The notes under the pieces: model-generated
Database searches by the model: none
Seen by the model: the letters and a program-made list of their open reading frames with translations, nothing else
What the model was told of the DNA's origin: nothing
Part shown: piece by piece, positions 18,376 through 26,654 of the stretch
How positions within the stretch are numbered: the stretch's first letter is position 1
How the letters are laid out: the number at the start of each line of letters is the position of its first letter
Translations under genes and position numbers: made by a program
Assembly (NCBI RefSeq): GCF_004795745.1
Contig: NZ_SDGV01000018.1
Span: 68,634-111,194, forward strand
Reading direction: 5' to 3'
DNA from: Vagococcus silagei
GTDB lineage: Bacteria; Bacillota; Bacilli; Lactobacillales; Vagococcaceae
Length of the DNA stretch: 42,561 nt

Positions 18376-19713
18376 TTAATGATTTGTACATAAACGGTAA
18401 ATGGCTTCAGCGTAAATTACCATTGTTTGTTCCATTTCAGCTAATTGCCATGTTTCATTTGGTTGGTGCATTGTATCCACAGTATTTTCAAACATTGCGC
18501 CAAATGCGACACAGTTATCCATTGTTCTGGCAAATGTTGCCCCACCTGAAACAAGTGGTTCACGCATGTCACCAGTAACATCACGGTAAGCACCTAATAA
18601 TGATTGAACTAATTCAGAGTCAACTGGTACATAAAGTGATGCTAAGTAGTCAAATTCCGCATATGTTAAACCGTATTCAGCCACTTTTTTCTCTAAGCTA
18701 GCGACTACATCATCTTTAGAAACCGTTACTGGTAAACGTAAGTCCAAACCAATTTTTGTTTCTTTTTCATTTATTTCAACTGTTGCAACGTTGAATGTTA
18801 ATTTTCCAGATGCTTCGTCACTTACTTCACCCACTACGCTCACGCCATTTGCATCAGCTTTGACAAGTTTTCCTAAGAAATCAAGTGCTGGATGATCAAT
18901 GACTTCACACATTGCTTCAGCTAAACGAGTGTTGGCATTAATTCCTTCTGGTGCATCTTTCGAGTGAATTGATTTTCCGGCTACTACTAAGCCATCATTT
19001 GTTTCTTTAAAGTTATAGCCAAGTTTAGTCAACACAGCTTTAATTTCTTCTTGTTTGTCGCCTGTATAGGTTGCAGAATCAGGAACAACGTTTAAAGCAC
19101 TACCACCTTTAATGGTAAAATCTTTACTACCTGGACCAGTCAAGTGAGCTTGTAATAAGCCTTTTTCCGCAAATGTTAATGGGAAATCTGAGTCAGGTGC
19201 AAAACCTAAATCGATTGGTGCTTCGTTCTTTTTATATTGGTCCATACAACGCCATAATGTTTCTTCGTCTGTTCCGAAAATAAAGCGAACTTTTTTATTT
19301 AAGGTTGCTCCACTATCTAAAACAGCTTTTAAAGCGTATAGAGACGCAATAGTAGGTCCTTTATCATCTTGAACACCACGTCCAACTAATTTTCCATCTG
19401 CATTTGTCGCAGAGAATGGTGGTACATCCCATAGGCTTTCATCACCAGGAGGTACAACGTCTAAGTGACAAAGGATACCGAAAATTTCTTCCCCTTCGCC
19501 AATTTCAGCATAACCATAATATCCTTCAGGATCAATGAAAGTTGTAAATCCTTCTTCTTCGAATAGTGTAAGTGTTTCTTTCAAGCAGTCGACAATATCT
19601 TGTCCAAATGGTGCACCAGGTACGCCATCTTTTAAATAAGAAGGTACTTTTACGACACGCTGTATCGCTTGAATAGCTTTCTCTTTATGTTGCTCTGTAA
19701 TAAATTGTTTCAT
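18376..19713 (-). CDS. pepV: Dipeptidase PepV (M20 metallopeptidase)
   Basis: Cytoplasmic zinc dipeptidase (Xaa-His dipeptidase/carnosinase group of M20) that cleaves imported dipeptides. It has 445 residues. Metal-site segments are visible: GILCHLDVVPPGD, GRGVQDDKGP, FIFGTDEETLW, LGFAPDSDFPLTFAEKG and the C-terminal MHQPNE. AAAGGTGATAAG precedes the ATG at 19713, giving the usual N-terminus; the frame stays open upstream but lacks a suitable initiation site. It pairs functionally with dtpT. Confidence 0.94.
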   Translation of the reverse strand: MKQFITEQHKEKAIQAIQRVVKVPSYLKDGVPGAPFGQDIVDCLKETLTLFEEEGFTTFIDPEGYYGYAEIGEGEEIFGILCHLDVVPPGDESLWDVPPFSATNADGKLVGRGVQDDKGPTIASLYALKAVLDSGATLNKKVRFIFGTDEETLWRCMDQYKKNEAPIDLGFAPDSDFPLTFAEKGLLQAHLTGPGSKDFTIKGGSALNVVPDSATYTGDKQEEIKAVLTKLGYNFKETNDGLVVAGKSIHSKDAPEGINANTRLAEAMCEVIDHPALDFLGKLVKADANGVSVVGEVSDEASGKLTFNVATVEINEKETKIGLDLRLPVTVSKDDVVASLEKKVAEYGLTYAEFDYLASLYVPVDSELVQSLLGAYRDVTGDMREPLVSGGATFARTMDNCVAFGAMFENTVDTMHQPNETWQLAEMEQTMVIYAEAIYRLCTNH

Positions 19714-19878
19714 CTTATCACCTTTCTTCTTCGTTGTAGAATTCGTTTTCATCCACCTCTTATTATACACTACTCTTTCAAGTTTGAAAGAGACGAAACA
19801 AAAAATCCTAACAAAAAAAGACAATTGTTTCTTTCAAATTTGCAAATGATGACCATAAAAAATTGTTATTTTTGATAT

Positions 19879-19907
19879 TTGACATTTTGAGGGATACGTT
19901 TTATTCT
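19879..19907 (+). promoter_or_regulatory. Promoter of the structured leader and 95-residue gene
   Basis: TTGACA (19879-19884) is a perfect -35, separated by 17 bases from TATTCT (19902-19907). This places the start near 19914. Confidence 0.65.
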
Positions 19908-19913
19908 AAATGC

Positions 19914-20057
19914 AACAATTAAACAGTTAACTATGAAGAGTTGAGGTAGTGATACGACACAATGACCTCACGGCAACGTACCATCTTTGGCAACGTGCTC
20001 CCGTCGTAAACCATAGTGCGTCTCGGACAGCTCGCATTCATGGTGAGCTGTTTTTTT
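19914..20057 (+). ncRNA. Structured leader or small RNA with pseudoknot and terminator
   Basis: Between a good promoter and a small gene lies a conserved-looking RNA. P1 pairs ACTATG (19930-19935) with CATAGT (20012-20017). P2 pairs TGAGGT (19942-19947) with ACCTCA (19965-19970). The P2 loop holds TACGAC (19953-19958), which is complementary to GTCGTA (20003-20008), making a six-base pseudoknot. GGCAACGT occurs twice (19972-19979, 19989-19996). A terminator follows (20027-20035 with 20043-20051, seven T). GAGTTG (19938-19943) could pair with CAGCTC of the terminator, an alternative that competes with P2. This is the architecture of a riboswitch or attenuator, or of a stand-alone RNA. It does not match any riboswitch consensus I can recall. 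Confidence 0.6.
20027..20057 (+). terminator. Intrinsic terminator in the leader of the 95-residue gene
   Basis: ACAGCTCGC (20027-20035) pairs with GTGAGCTGT (20043-20051) around a seven-base loop, followed by a seven-T run. It lies upstream of the coding start at 20086, so transcription of that gene would need read-through. Confidence 0.85.
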
Positions 20058-20085
20058 GTTTAATAAAAACAAAGGACGTGTCAAA

Positions 20086-20373
20086 ATGTATTATTGGTAT
20101 CAAGAAAAACTAATTAAATTAACGCCTGCAACAAACGAACAGATTGAAGGTAAATTTTATCAACTCCTAGAGAGTGCACAAGAATCCATTCTTTATGAAT
20201 ATGAAATGCGTGAGGCCAGAGAACTATTAGAAATAATCAAAGATCATCCATTATTTCCACAACTTCATTCAGCTTTTGTTGCAACTGAAAAAATTTGCAT
20301 CGCCAAACGTGAAAAATCACCATATACAGGACCCAAAAATTATGTTGAAGCCATTGCTGCTAAACAAAAATAA
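20086..20373 (+). CDS. Unknown 95-residue protein behind a structured leader
   Basis: Not recognised. The protein is soluble, without signal peptide or membrane segment, and looks mostly helical (ANEL-type stretches such as QLLESAQESILYEYEMREAR). It starts with a Tyr/Trp-rich MYYWYQEKL and ends with a basic tail. AAAGGA lies 9 bases before the ATG at 20086; an in-frame TTG at 20056 is inside the terminator T-run and was rejected. It stands alone and is followed by its own terminator. Its control by the leader RNA is the most informative thing about it. Confidence 0.7.
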   Translation: MYYWYQEKLIKLTPATNEQIEGKFYQLLESAQESILYEYEMREARELLEIIKDHPLFPQLHSAFVATEKICIAKREKSPYTGPKNYVEAIAAKQK

Positions 20374-20374
20374 A

Positions 20375-20407
20375 CTAACCAAAATATAAATTCAACGTTT
20401 TGGTTAG
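20375..20407. terminator. Terminator between the 95-residue gene and the MFS gene
   Basis: CTAACCAAAA (20375-20384) pairs with TTTTGGTTAG (20398-20407), a ten-base perfect stem between convergent genes. The T-run is weak on the plus strand and better on the minus strand. Confidence 0.65.
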
Positions 20408-20426
20408 CTTAATTTGTTAATAATAA

Positions 20427-21716
20427 TTAAGATTGTGGACTACTGTTGATAGCTTTTAACATTTTTCGTTCATTCAATGTTTCGGTTCTTTTCATTGCAA
20501 TTAATATCATTACGGTCATGATTAAGTAGATTGCCCAACTGATTGTACTAGAAAATAAATTCGCACTCCCTAAGAAAATCACTTGACCAATTGGACCTCC
20601 AATTAAGACGATTAATTGGAAAATACCACTTGAAATTGCAAGTTTATCCTGTGGAATAATTTTAATCATCATTGCTGAAATACGTGGATTGATTTTACCC
20701 ATTAGATAACCTGACAATAAGACATTCGCAAAAAGTAACACTCTAGATTGGATGAACAAAATATTGATTGGAAAACACATCATGACGACCAACGCTAACA
20801 TGATAATACGATGTGGTTCCCAATTTTTGAATAAACCATTAATGGTAAATGAGCCCACTAAAACTCCTACTGAAATGAAGACACTCACGAGTGAAATCGT
20901 TTGGGCAAAATTTTGAATCCACATATTTGATAGCGTTAGTAAACTAATATTTAACAAACTACCAAAGGATGACCCTAACAGATTAAAAAATAGGGCAACA
21001 ATTAATAATAACTTCAAAGCAAAATTTTTATTAATCAATTTTCCAGTAAAGCGGAGACTTTCTTTAAAGCTTAATTTTTCAATCTCAGCGTCATTTGCCT
21101 GGGCGTCTTCAGCAACTCCTTTATTAAGGTAGAAATCTTTTTGATGCACAAAAACGACAAAGGCTGCTGCAAAGAAGAAGCAGGCATTAATTAGTCCAAA
21201 CAGGCTATATTGATAATTCATTTGGACAATAGCCCACCCTGCAATACCTTGAAAAATAAGTTGGACCATGGTCCTTGCAGACATTTGAAATCCCATGACT
21301 CCATCTACCTCTTCAGTCGGAATCATAGCTTGAAAATAAGCTAAACACAAGCCGTTTCCGTATTCTCCTAAACAATCAGAGGCGACATTAATCACCAATA
21401 AAATTAAGAACAACATCATTGATGAAGGTAACATCACAATTGAAGCAAGGAGGACAAATAGTAGGCCTTGCAAGATGCGCGAATACACCATCCACTTATG
21501 TTTGCGAATTGTTTGGTCTGCGAGATGTCCGACCCATGGATCTAGAAAAGCTGGGATAAACATTGTCATTGACGCCAACGTGATGGCTAATTTATTAAAG
21601 GGTTGTTGACTTGCATACACGATAAATACGATATTAAATAAACTATTGCCAATGGCTGTTAACATCGTTGCATTGAATAATGCACGGTACCCTTTATTTT
21701 TTCGATATTGATTCAT
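20427..21716 (-). CDS. Major facilitator superfamily transporter
   Basis: A 429-residue protein with about 12 hydrophobic segments. It opens YRKNKGYRALFNATMLTAIG and has an MFS loop 2-3-like segment (DPWVGHLADQTIRKHKWMVY). The general layout is that of MFS drug or metabolite exporters of the MFS_1/MFS_3 kind. Substrate cannot be inferred. The ATG at 21716 lies 8 bases after GTGGAG; the in-frame GTG at 21725 abuts that site. It is divergent from an Rgg-like regulator with 118 bases between them, so it is the likely target of that regulator. Confidence 0.85.
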   Translation of the reverse strand: MNQYRKNKGYRALFNATMLTAIGNSLFNIVFIVYASQQPFNKLAITLASMTMFIPAFLDPWVGHLADQTIRKHKWMVYSRILQGLLFVLLASIVMLPSSMMLFLILLVINVASDCLGEYGNGLCLAYFQAMIPTEEVDGVMGFQMSARTMVQLIFQGIAGWAIVQMNYQYSLFGLINACFFFAAAFVVFVHQKDFYLNKGVAEDAQANDAEIEKLSFKESLRFTGKLINKNFALKLLLIVALFFNLLGSSFGSLLNISLLTLSNMWIQNFAQTISLVSVFISVGVLVGSFTINGLFKNWEPHRIIMLALVVMMCFPINILFIQSRVLLFANVLLSGYLMGKINPRISAMMIKIIPQDKLAISSGIFQLIVLIGGPIGQVIFLGSANLFSSTISWAIYLIMTVMILIAMKRTETLNERKMLKAINSSPQS

Positions 21717-21785
21717 TTCACTCACTCCACTTTCTTTTTTAGTACGATTATTAGTGTTCCTCTATGAATTAACTTTACCAAAGGC

Positions 21786-21818
21786 TATAATTAAGCAAGA
21801 GAATTTTACACTATAGTG
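21786..21818 (+). promoter_or_regulatory. Divergent promoter region, Rgg-like gene and MFS gene
   Basis: A consensus TATAAT (21786-21791) lies 43 bases before the regulator start, with no convincing -35. A perfect ten-base palindrome CACTATAGTG (21809-21818) sits between it and the start codon and could be an operator. Both calls are tentative. Confidence 0.35.
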
Positions 21819-21834
21819 GAAAGGAATTGAGTGC

Positions 21835-22827
21835 ATGATTCAAGATGGCCCTTTTTTTCGCAGTTTAAGAGAATCTAAAAACATGACCATTCAAAGTGTG
21901 GCTGATGATTTGAACAGTGTCTCGTTTATCAGTAAATTTGAAAAAGGCAATTCTAATATTAGTTTGACACGTTTTGAAAGATTATTGGAGAATATCAATG
22001 TGTCTCCAGAAGAGTATTTTTATCTAAGAGCAGTAAAAAATGATACGACAATTTCCGAAACTTTTACTGGGCAAGACATGAATTATTTGAGTTCTGATTT
22101 TATGGCAACTGTTGCTAAAATTTATCAAATCATGACTTTTCAAGACCTCCAAAGCAGTAATTATCCACAACTTATCGATCAACTAGAATCACTTAAACAA
22201 AATCTAATCCCCACTGTTCGCTGGCAACGATACTTAATAATTTACATAAATATCTTAATCTCAACCTGTCGTTCAAATCTCGAAAAGAATCCTAATGATC
22301 TAACCATTGATGAGTCAATGCAAATCTTTTATCAACAATCTAAACCCATTGCGACTTATCTTTATTCTGTTGATACATGGACTGCTTTTGAAATCACACT
22401 TTTTCGTATTTTCCTTTTTTCATTTCCACTTGATACAGCTTACCAACTTACCAAAACAGCGCTATCACGTTCTGAAAAGCAGCATTCTTTTGATGTGATT
22501 CATAAAATGAGAGTTGATATTATGTTTTCTAGTTTTTCGCTCTTTTGTAATTTTAATCAAAAAAAACGTGCCAAAGAAATGCTAGAAATCGCCACTCGTG
22601 CATTGGATAATGATCGTGATTTAGAAAATAGTACCGCGCTTCTTTTTTATCAGGGATGGTTCGATATTTATTTTGATAATCGTGAGAATGGCATCATGCA
22701 ATGTAATCAAGCTATCTCAATTGCTCACATTTTAAAGCAATCCAGTCTTGAAAAAAATTTTCGTTCATCGCTCGAACTTTTAAAAAGTTACACACCTAAT
22801 CAGCGAAACTTTCTTTTTTTTACCTAA
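21835..22827 (+). CDS. Rgg/MutR-type transcriptional regulator
   Basis: A 330-residue regulator with an N-terminal Cro/XRE helix-turn-helix (residues 5-60, GPFFRSLRESKNMTIQSVAD and SFISKFEKGNSNISLTRFER) and a long helical, TPR-like C-terminal domain. That is the layout of the Rgg/GadR/MutR family of Lactobacillales, many of which respond to short peptides. AAAGGA precedes the ATG. I found no adjacent short hydrophobic peptide gene in the 118-base upstream gap or in the 42 bases downstream, so if it senses a peptide the source is elsewhere. It probably controls the divergent MFS gene. Confidence 0.85.
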   Translation: MIQDGPFFRSLRESKNMTIQSVADDLNSVSFISKFEKGNSNISLTRFERLLENINVSPEEYFYLRAVKNDTTISETFTGQDMNYLSSDFMATVAKIYQIMTFQDLQSSNYPQLIDQLESLKQNLIPTVRWQRYLIIYINILISTCRSNLEKNPNDLTIDESMQIFYQQSKPIATYLYSVDTWTAFEITLFRIFLFSFPLDTAYQLTKTALSRSEKQHSFDVIHKMRVDIMFSSFSLFCNFNQKKRAKEMLEIATRALDNDRDLENSTALLFYQGWFDIYFDNRENGIMQCNQAISIAHILKQSSLEKNFRSSLELLKSYTPNQRNFLFFT

Positions 22828-22836
22828 ATAAAAAAC

Positions 22837-22859
22837 GCCACTCCTTTGTTTGAAGTGGC
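22837..22859. terminator. Bidirectional terminator between regulator and phosphoesterase
   Basis: GCCACT (22837-22842) pairs with AGTGGC (22854-22859), flanked by an A-run on the left and a T-run on the right, between convergent genes. Confidence 0.75.
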
Positions 22860-22869
22860 ATTTTTTTAT

Positions 22870-24561
22870 TTATTCTGTGATTAGTGGTATTAATTCAAAA
22901 CCAGTATTAATTTTTGAGTAAATCGAACAGACAACGAATAATGATTTACCGGCAAATTCGGTTCTTTTAAAGCGGCTTGATGATGCTGGAATATGATGAT
23001 GTCCATGAATGGCGCCGATAATATTATACTGTTTAAACAGCGCCTTAATCCGTTCATCTGAACAAACATAATCTTTTTGATAAGAACCGCTTTCTGGTGG
23101 TAATAAACTAAGCTCATTAAATAATGGCGCATGTGACACAATAACAGTCGGTATCTCAGTATCTTGGTTTAAAAGTTCTACTAAAGTGGTATAAATAAAA
23201 CCTTGAACTTCTTTTCTACGTAAAACAAGTGCGACGGGTATTGTCAATCCGATATAGCGAATGCCTTCATGAATAATAGATTCATTATGCAACACAACGA
23301 CTTTTGGAAAGCGTGTTGCGATTTCTGCCTCAACAACCTGATAAAATGGATGGTTGCCAACAGGCAAAAGCGGCCAAGCTTCGTCAGGATTATCAACTAA
23401 ACACTTGAACCATTCATATTTCAAGAAAGGTTGCCATTGGGGTTGATTTAACTGGTCAGTCTCTGGGAGAATATCACTTAGCTCATGATTTCCCAAGATA
23501 TAAATACCTCTAATCAGTGCATCACTCACTTTTGAATCTGAGACATCACCCACTAAAATATTGAAATTCAAATTTCTAAACGGCAGTTTTCCATCTAAGA
23601 CATGACAATCAGAAATCACATTGACTAAGTTACTATTCTCAATCGTTAAAACATTTTCAAAGTATTGTTCTAATTCTTCTGGTCGACGGCTATGGGCAAC
23701 ATAATTTTTTCTAGTTGCTGTCAAACTTTCTTGCATCTCTGAACGTAACAACGGTCGTAATGCCGCAGCCGTTGCTTGTTCTGATATTGCGACCTCTAAA
23801 TTAGAACGAACTGGGGCTGGTAACCACATTAATGCTTCACTTAAATCAGAATTTTTATTTAAAAGTAGATGTTTATTTTCTGCTAAAAAGCGCGCTTCAC
23901 CATCATTTTCTGATAATAGTTGCACTTGTTTGCCATCTGTAAAAATTGGTAGTGCATGTGTCAATTGCACCACGAAATTGACGTACTCTGATAAATAACC
24001 AGAAATGCCTGTTTTTAGATTCTCACTATACAAAAATTTTCCAGCTAAATTCGCAGAAAGTGGTCCTGTTTCATCATGTTGTAACATGCGTCCTAAAATC
24101 TGCATCTCAAAGAGCGGGTCTTTAAAAATTTGTTGATATGCGGCTTGAACTTCCGCTGAATCTTTCCCGACCTTTTTACCCGTCACTTGAAAAATCGAAA
24201 GTGCCAAATACGTTTCTAAATTGGGTTTATGTCCTTCAATGTAGGCGTGTGTGGCATCCGGATGTAATAAGGTTTGCACAGCGGCACGTTGAATATAATT
24301 GCGAGCAGTATCATAAGGTATAGCCGAATAAACCAAATCCCCGCGACTTGAAATGACTAAACTTTCATTTCGCATATTTAATGTCAGCTGAAAATATTCA
24401 TTGTTGAAGAGCGTTTTATTAACAGGACGACGCTTATTTTCAGGATAACTGTCCATACGACTAACAATCGCTGCCGGCAAAGTGCTTCCATTTTGAGCCA
24501 TTTCATTATTTTGCTTATTCTCTATTTTAGCAACTTGATGCTGAACTTCTTCCTGAGTCAC
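22870..24561 (-). CDS. Metallophosphoesterase with large unrecognised N-terminal region
   Basis: The C-terminal 250 residues of this 563-residue protein are a calcineurin-like phosphoesterase. The five metal motifs appear in order: SDCH at about 316, GDVSD at about 336, GNHE at about 357, SHAP at about 475 and GHHH at about 520. About 310 residues precede it; they contain segments such as RGDLVYSAIPYDTARNYIQR and ALMWLPAPVRSNLEVAISEQ that I cannot assign to a family. There is no signal peptide or membrane helix, so it is cytoplasmic. The start is a GTG preceded by AAAGGA at 11 bases. The substrate (nucleotide, protein, nucleic acid or other phosphoester) cannot be read from the motifs. It is transcribed alone. 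Confidence 0.8.
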   Translation of the reverse strand: MTQEEVQHQVAKIENKQNNEMAQNGSTLPAAIVSRMDSYPENKRRPVNKTLFNNEYFQLTLNMRNESLVISSRGDLVYSAIPYDTARNYIQRAAVQTLLHPDATHAYIEGHKPNLETYLALSIFQVTGKKVGKDSAEVQAAYQQIFKDPLFEMQILGRMLQHDETGPLSANLAGKFLYSENLKTGISGYLSEYVNFVVQLTHALPIFTDGKQVQLLSENDGEARFLAENKHLLLNKNSDLSEALMWLPAPVRSNLEVAISEQATAAALRPLLRSEMQESLTATRKNYVAHSRRPEELEQYFENVLTIENSNLVNVISDCHVLDGKLPFRNLNFNILVGDVSDSKVSDALIRGIYILGNHELSDILPETDQLNQPQWQPFLKYEWFKCLVDNPDEAWPLLPVGNHPFYQVVEAEIATRFPKVVVLHNESIIHEGIRYIGLTIPVALVLRRKEVQGFIYTTLVELLNQDTEIPTVIVSHAPLFNELSLLPPESGSYQKDYVCSDERIKALFKQYNIIGAIHGHHHIPASSSRFKRTEFAGKSLFVVCSIYSKINTGFELIPLITE

Positions 24562-24636
24562 AATGATTCACTTCCTTTAAGACTTTGTTATCTGCATTTT
24601 AGCACAGGTCTTCAGAGAAACAAATTCTCAAAAAAA

Positions 24637-24661
24637 CGAGACAGCTTTTGAAGCCGTCTCG
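24637..24661 (-). terminator. Terminator after the BceB-like permease
   Basis: CGAGACAGCTT (24637-24647) pairs with AAGCCGTCTCG (24651-24661). On the minus strand six T follow. Confidence 0.88.
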
Positions 24662-24681
24662 TAAGATAAATAGATTATTTT

Positions 24682-26652
24682 TTATGCTTGGCGTTCCACT
24701 AAAGAATAGTAAACTTTAGATGTTTGCCAATACATGAAAAGATAGATGAGTAAGAAAATACCAATCGTCCCCAAACTAACGTATAAAAATAGTTGTGTAT
24801 TACTTAATCCAAAGAGCATTAGCAATTTATCAATCATTGGAAAAGCAAAAACCAAGTGTATCGCAGCTAATGCGATTGGGAAAAAGAAAACCATGAGAAT
24901 TTGACCATGAATTGTATTCTTCACTTCTTTATGACTCATACCCACGCGTTGCATAATGCTGAAGCGTTCTTGATCTTGGTACCCTTCCGAGATTTGTTTA
25001 TAGTAAATAATAATCCCTGTAGCAAGTGTAAAGGTAATGCCAAAAATTAATCCTAAGAACAAGAAACCTCCAATAAACATTTGTGAATCTTTACGGTCAA
25101 TATCCATTGAAGAAATCGGTTGACTTTGCTCTGTCTCGCGAATGGTACTTTTGAGTTCTTTTGCGGCTGCGAGGCGATTTTCGTCACTACCTTCAATATT
25201 CATGAAAACAGTTGTTTCGGCCACCGCTTCTTCTGCCGGAATCTTAAAGTCTTTCACTAATTGGGCAACATCTTCTTTATTCGCCATAACTAGAACATGC
25301 ATATTCATGATCCCTTCCATTTTAGGTAAGAAATCAACATGCTTAATTTTATTTTGAACGTCGTACTGCAAATCTCCAAACTTGATGGTACTTTCTTCAT
25401 AAGGGTCACTCATTGAATAAAGAGCAACTTTTGAAGGTGCTAAATTTATTTTTTCAGTCGCATTTTTTTCATATTCAGCTTGCGTCATGACTTCAAAATA
25501 TTCTGCTTTGCTAAAATCACTCATATTAAAATTACCTTTTTCAAGTAATTCATAGTGTTCACCTTTTTTTATTGCCATGATATTTGCTTCAGTTGTATAA
25601 TCTTTTAATTCTTTAATCTTCACATTGTGTTTTTTCATCACACTCTCGAATTTAACCCGCATCTCGTCAGAATTTTCTGTTACAGTCGCACTAAAATCAT
25701 ATGGGTTACGATTTCTTAATAAATTATCCATTCCCAAATACAAACTGCCCGTTGTTGATAAGGTCACTAAAACCATTGTACAAAGGATTGAAATACTTGC
25801 CAGTCCTGCGGCATTTTGTTTCATACGGTAAATCATGCTTGAAACTGAAATAAAATGATTAGGTTGATAGTAATAGCCCTTTTTATTTTTCAAGAATTTC
25901 AAGATCATAATACTACTCGACATGAAAAGTGAATACGTACCAACTATTACTAGAATTACCGCAATAAAGAATAAGTTAATCGCTTTAAGTGGTGACTCAA
26001 TCGTTACCGAAATAATATAGCCTGCCACAATAAAACCTATACCCAAGATAGCTGAAATCCATTTTGTTTTTGGCTCTTTCTCTCCTTTTTGGCCCCCTTT
26101 TAATAAATCAATCGGGTTGACGCGACGAATATGAACCACATTTAATAGGAACAAAACCAAGAAAACACCTGCAAAAAGAAGCACAATTGTCAGGTAACTC
26201 TTTACACTGAATTCAAACTTAAAGACTTCTGCCGCTTGAATCATACGACCTAGAACTAAGAAACATAAGCGTGAAAAAATTGTCCCCACAACTAAACCAC
26301 CCACTAACGTGATCACATATGATAGGAGACTTTCCCAAAATAGGACACGCGTCAATTCGGATTTACCCATCCCTAAAATATTATAGAGACCAAACTCTTT
26401 TTTACGTTGCTTCAATAAAAAACTGTTGGTATAAATCGAAAAGATTAACGTGAAAATAATAATCACACGACTACCTAAACCAAACATTACTTTTGCTGAA
26501 TCAGCACCTTGTAGAGTATCCATCCCTTTATTTTCCAGCAGAACTTGCATGACGACATTCATCACAACTAGAAAAATTATTGATAAAAGAAAAGGGGTGT
26601 AGATACGACTATTTTTCTTTAAATTGGTTTTCGCTAATTTAAAATAAAACAT
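24682..26652 (-). CDS. BceB-type ABC transporter permease
   Basis: The 656-residue permease has the FtsX/MacB-like layout of peptide-antibiotic transporters: about ten membrane helices and a large extracellular domain of some 200 residues between helices 7 and 8 (about 310-525). The first helix reads FLLSIIFLVVMNVVMQVLL, and the cytoplasmic phrase KQRKKEFGLYNILGMGKSEL is typical of the family. It lies two bases after the ATPase gene and forms one transporter with it. In Bacillus and enterococci such systems bind and free lipid II-cycle-targeting peptides such as bacitracin or lantibiotics, and their flux is sensed by a partner BceS kinase. The exact peptide is unknown. Confidence 0.9.
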   Translation of the reverse strand: MFYFKLAKTNLKKNSRIYTPFLLSIIFLVVMNVVMQVLLENKGMDTLQGADSAKVMFGLGSRVIIIFTLIFSIYTNSFLLKQRKKEFGLYNILGMGKSELTRVLFWESLLSYVITLVGGLVVGTIFSRLCFLVLGRMIQAAEVFKFEFSVKSYLTIVLLFAGVFLVLFLLNVVHIRRVNPIDLLKGGQKGEKEPKTKWISAILGIGFIVAGYIISVTIESPLKAINLFFIAVILVIVGTYSLFMSSSIMILKFLKNKKGYYYQPNHFISVSSMIYRMKQNAAGLASISILCTMVLVTLSTTGSLYLGMDNLLRNRNPYDFSATVTENSDEMRVKFESVMKKHNVKIKELKDYTTEANIMAIKKGEHYELLEKGNFNMSDFSKAEYFEVMTQAEYEKNATEKINLAPSKVALYSMSDPYEESTIKFGDLQYDVQNKIKHVDFLPKMEGIMNMHVLVMANKEDVAQLVKDFKIPAEEAVAETTVFMNIEGSDENRLAAAKELKSTIRETEQSQPISSMDIDRKDSQMFIGGFLFLGLIFGITFTLATGIIIYYKQISEGYQDQERFSIMQRVGMSHKEVKNTIHGQILMVFFFPIALAAIHLVFAFPMIDKLLMLFGLSNTQLFLYVSLGTIGIFLLIYLFMYWQTSKVYYSLVERQA

Positions 26653-26654
26653 GC

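Noticed and set aside
19714-19824. N-terminal extension of pepV by 37 codons
   Set aside because: The extension has no ribosome-binding site, and the ATG at 19713 has a good one and gives the normal family N-terminus.
22870-24561. Class III fructose-1,6-bisphosphatase
   Set aside because: It shares the phosphoesterase fold class, but the motif spacing and N-terminal sequence do not look like Firmicutes Fbp, and its motifs lie only in the C-terminal half.
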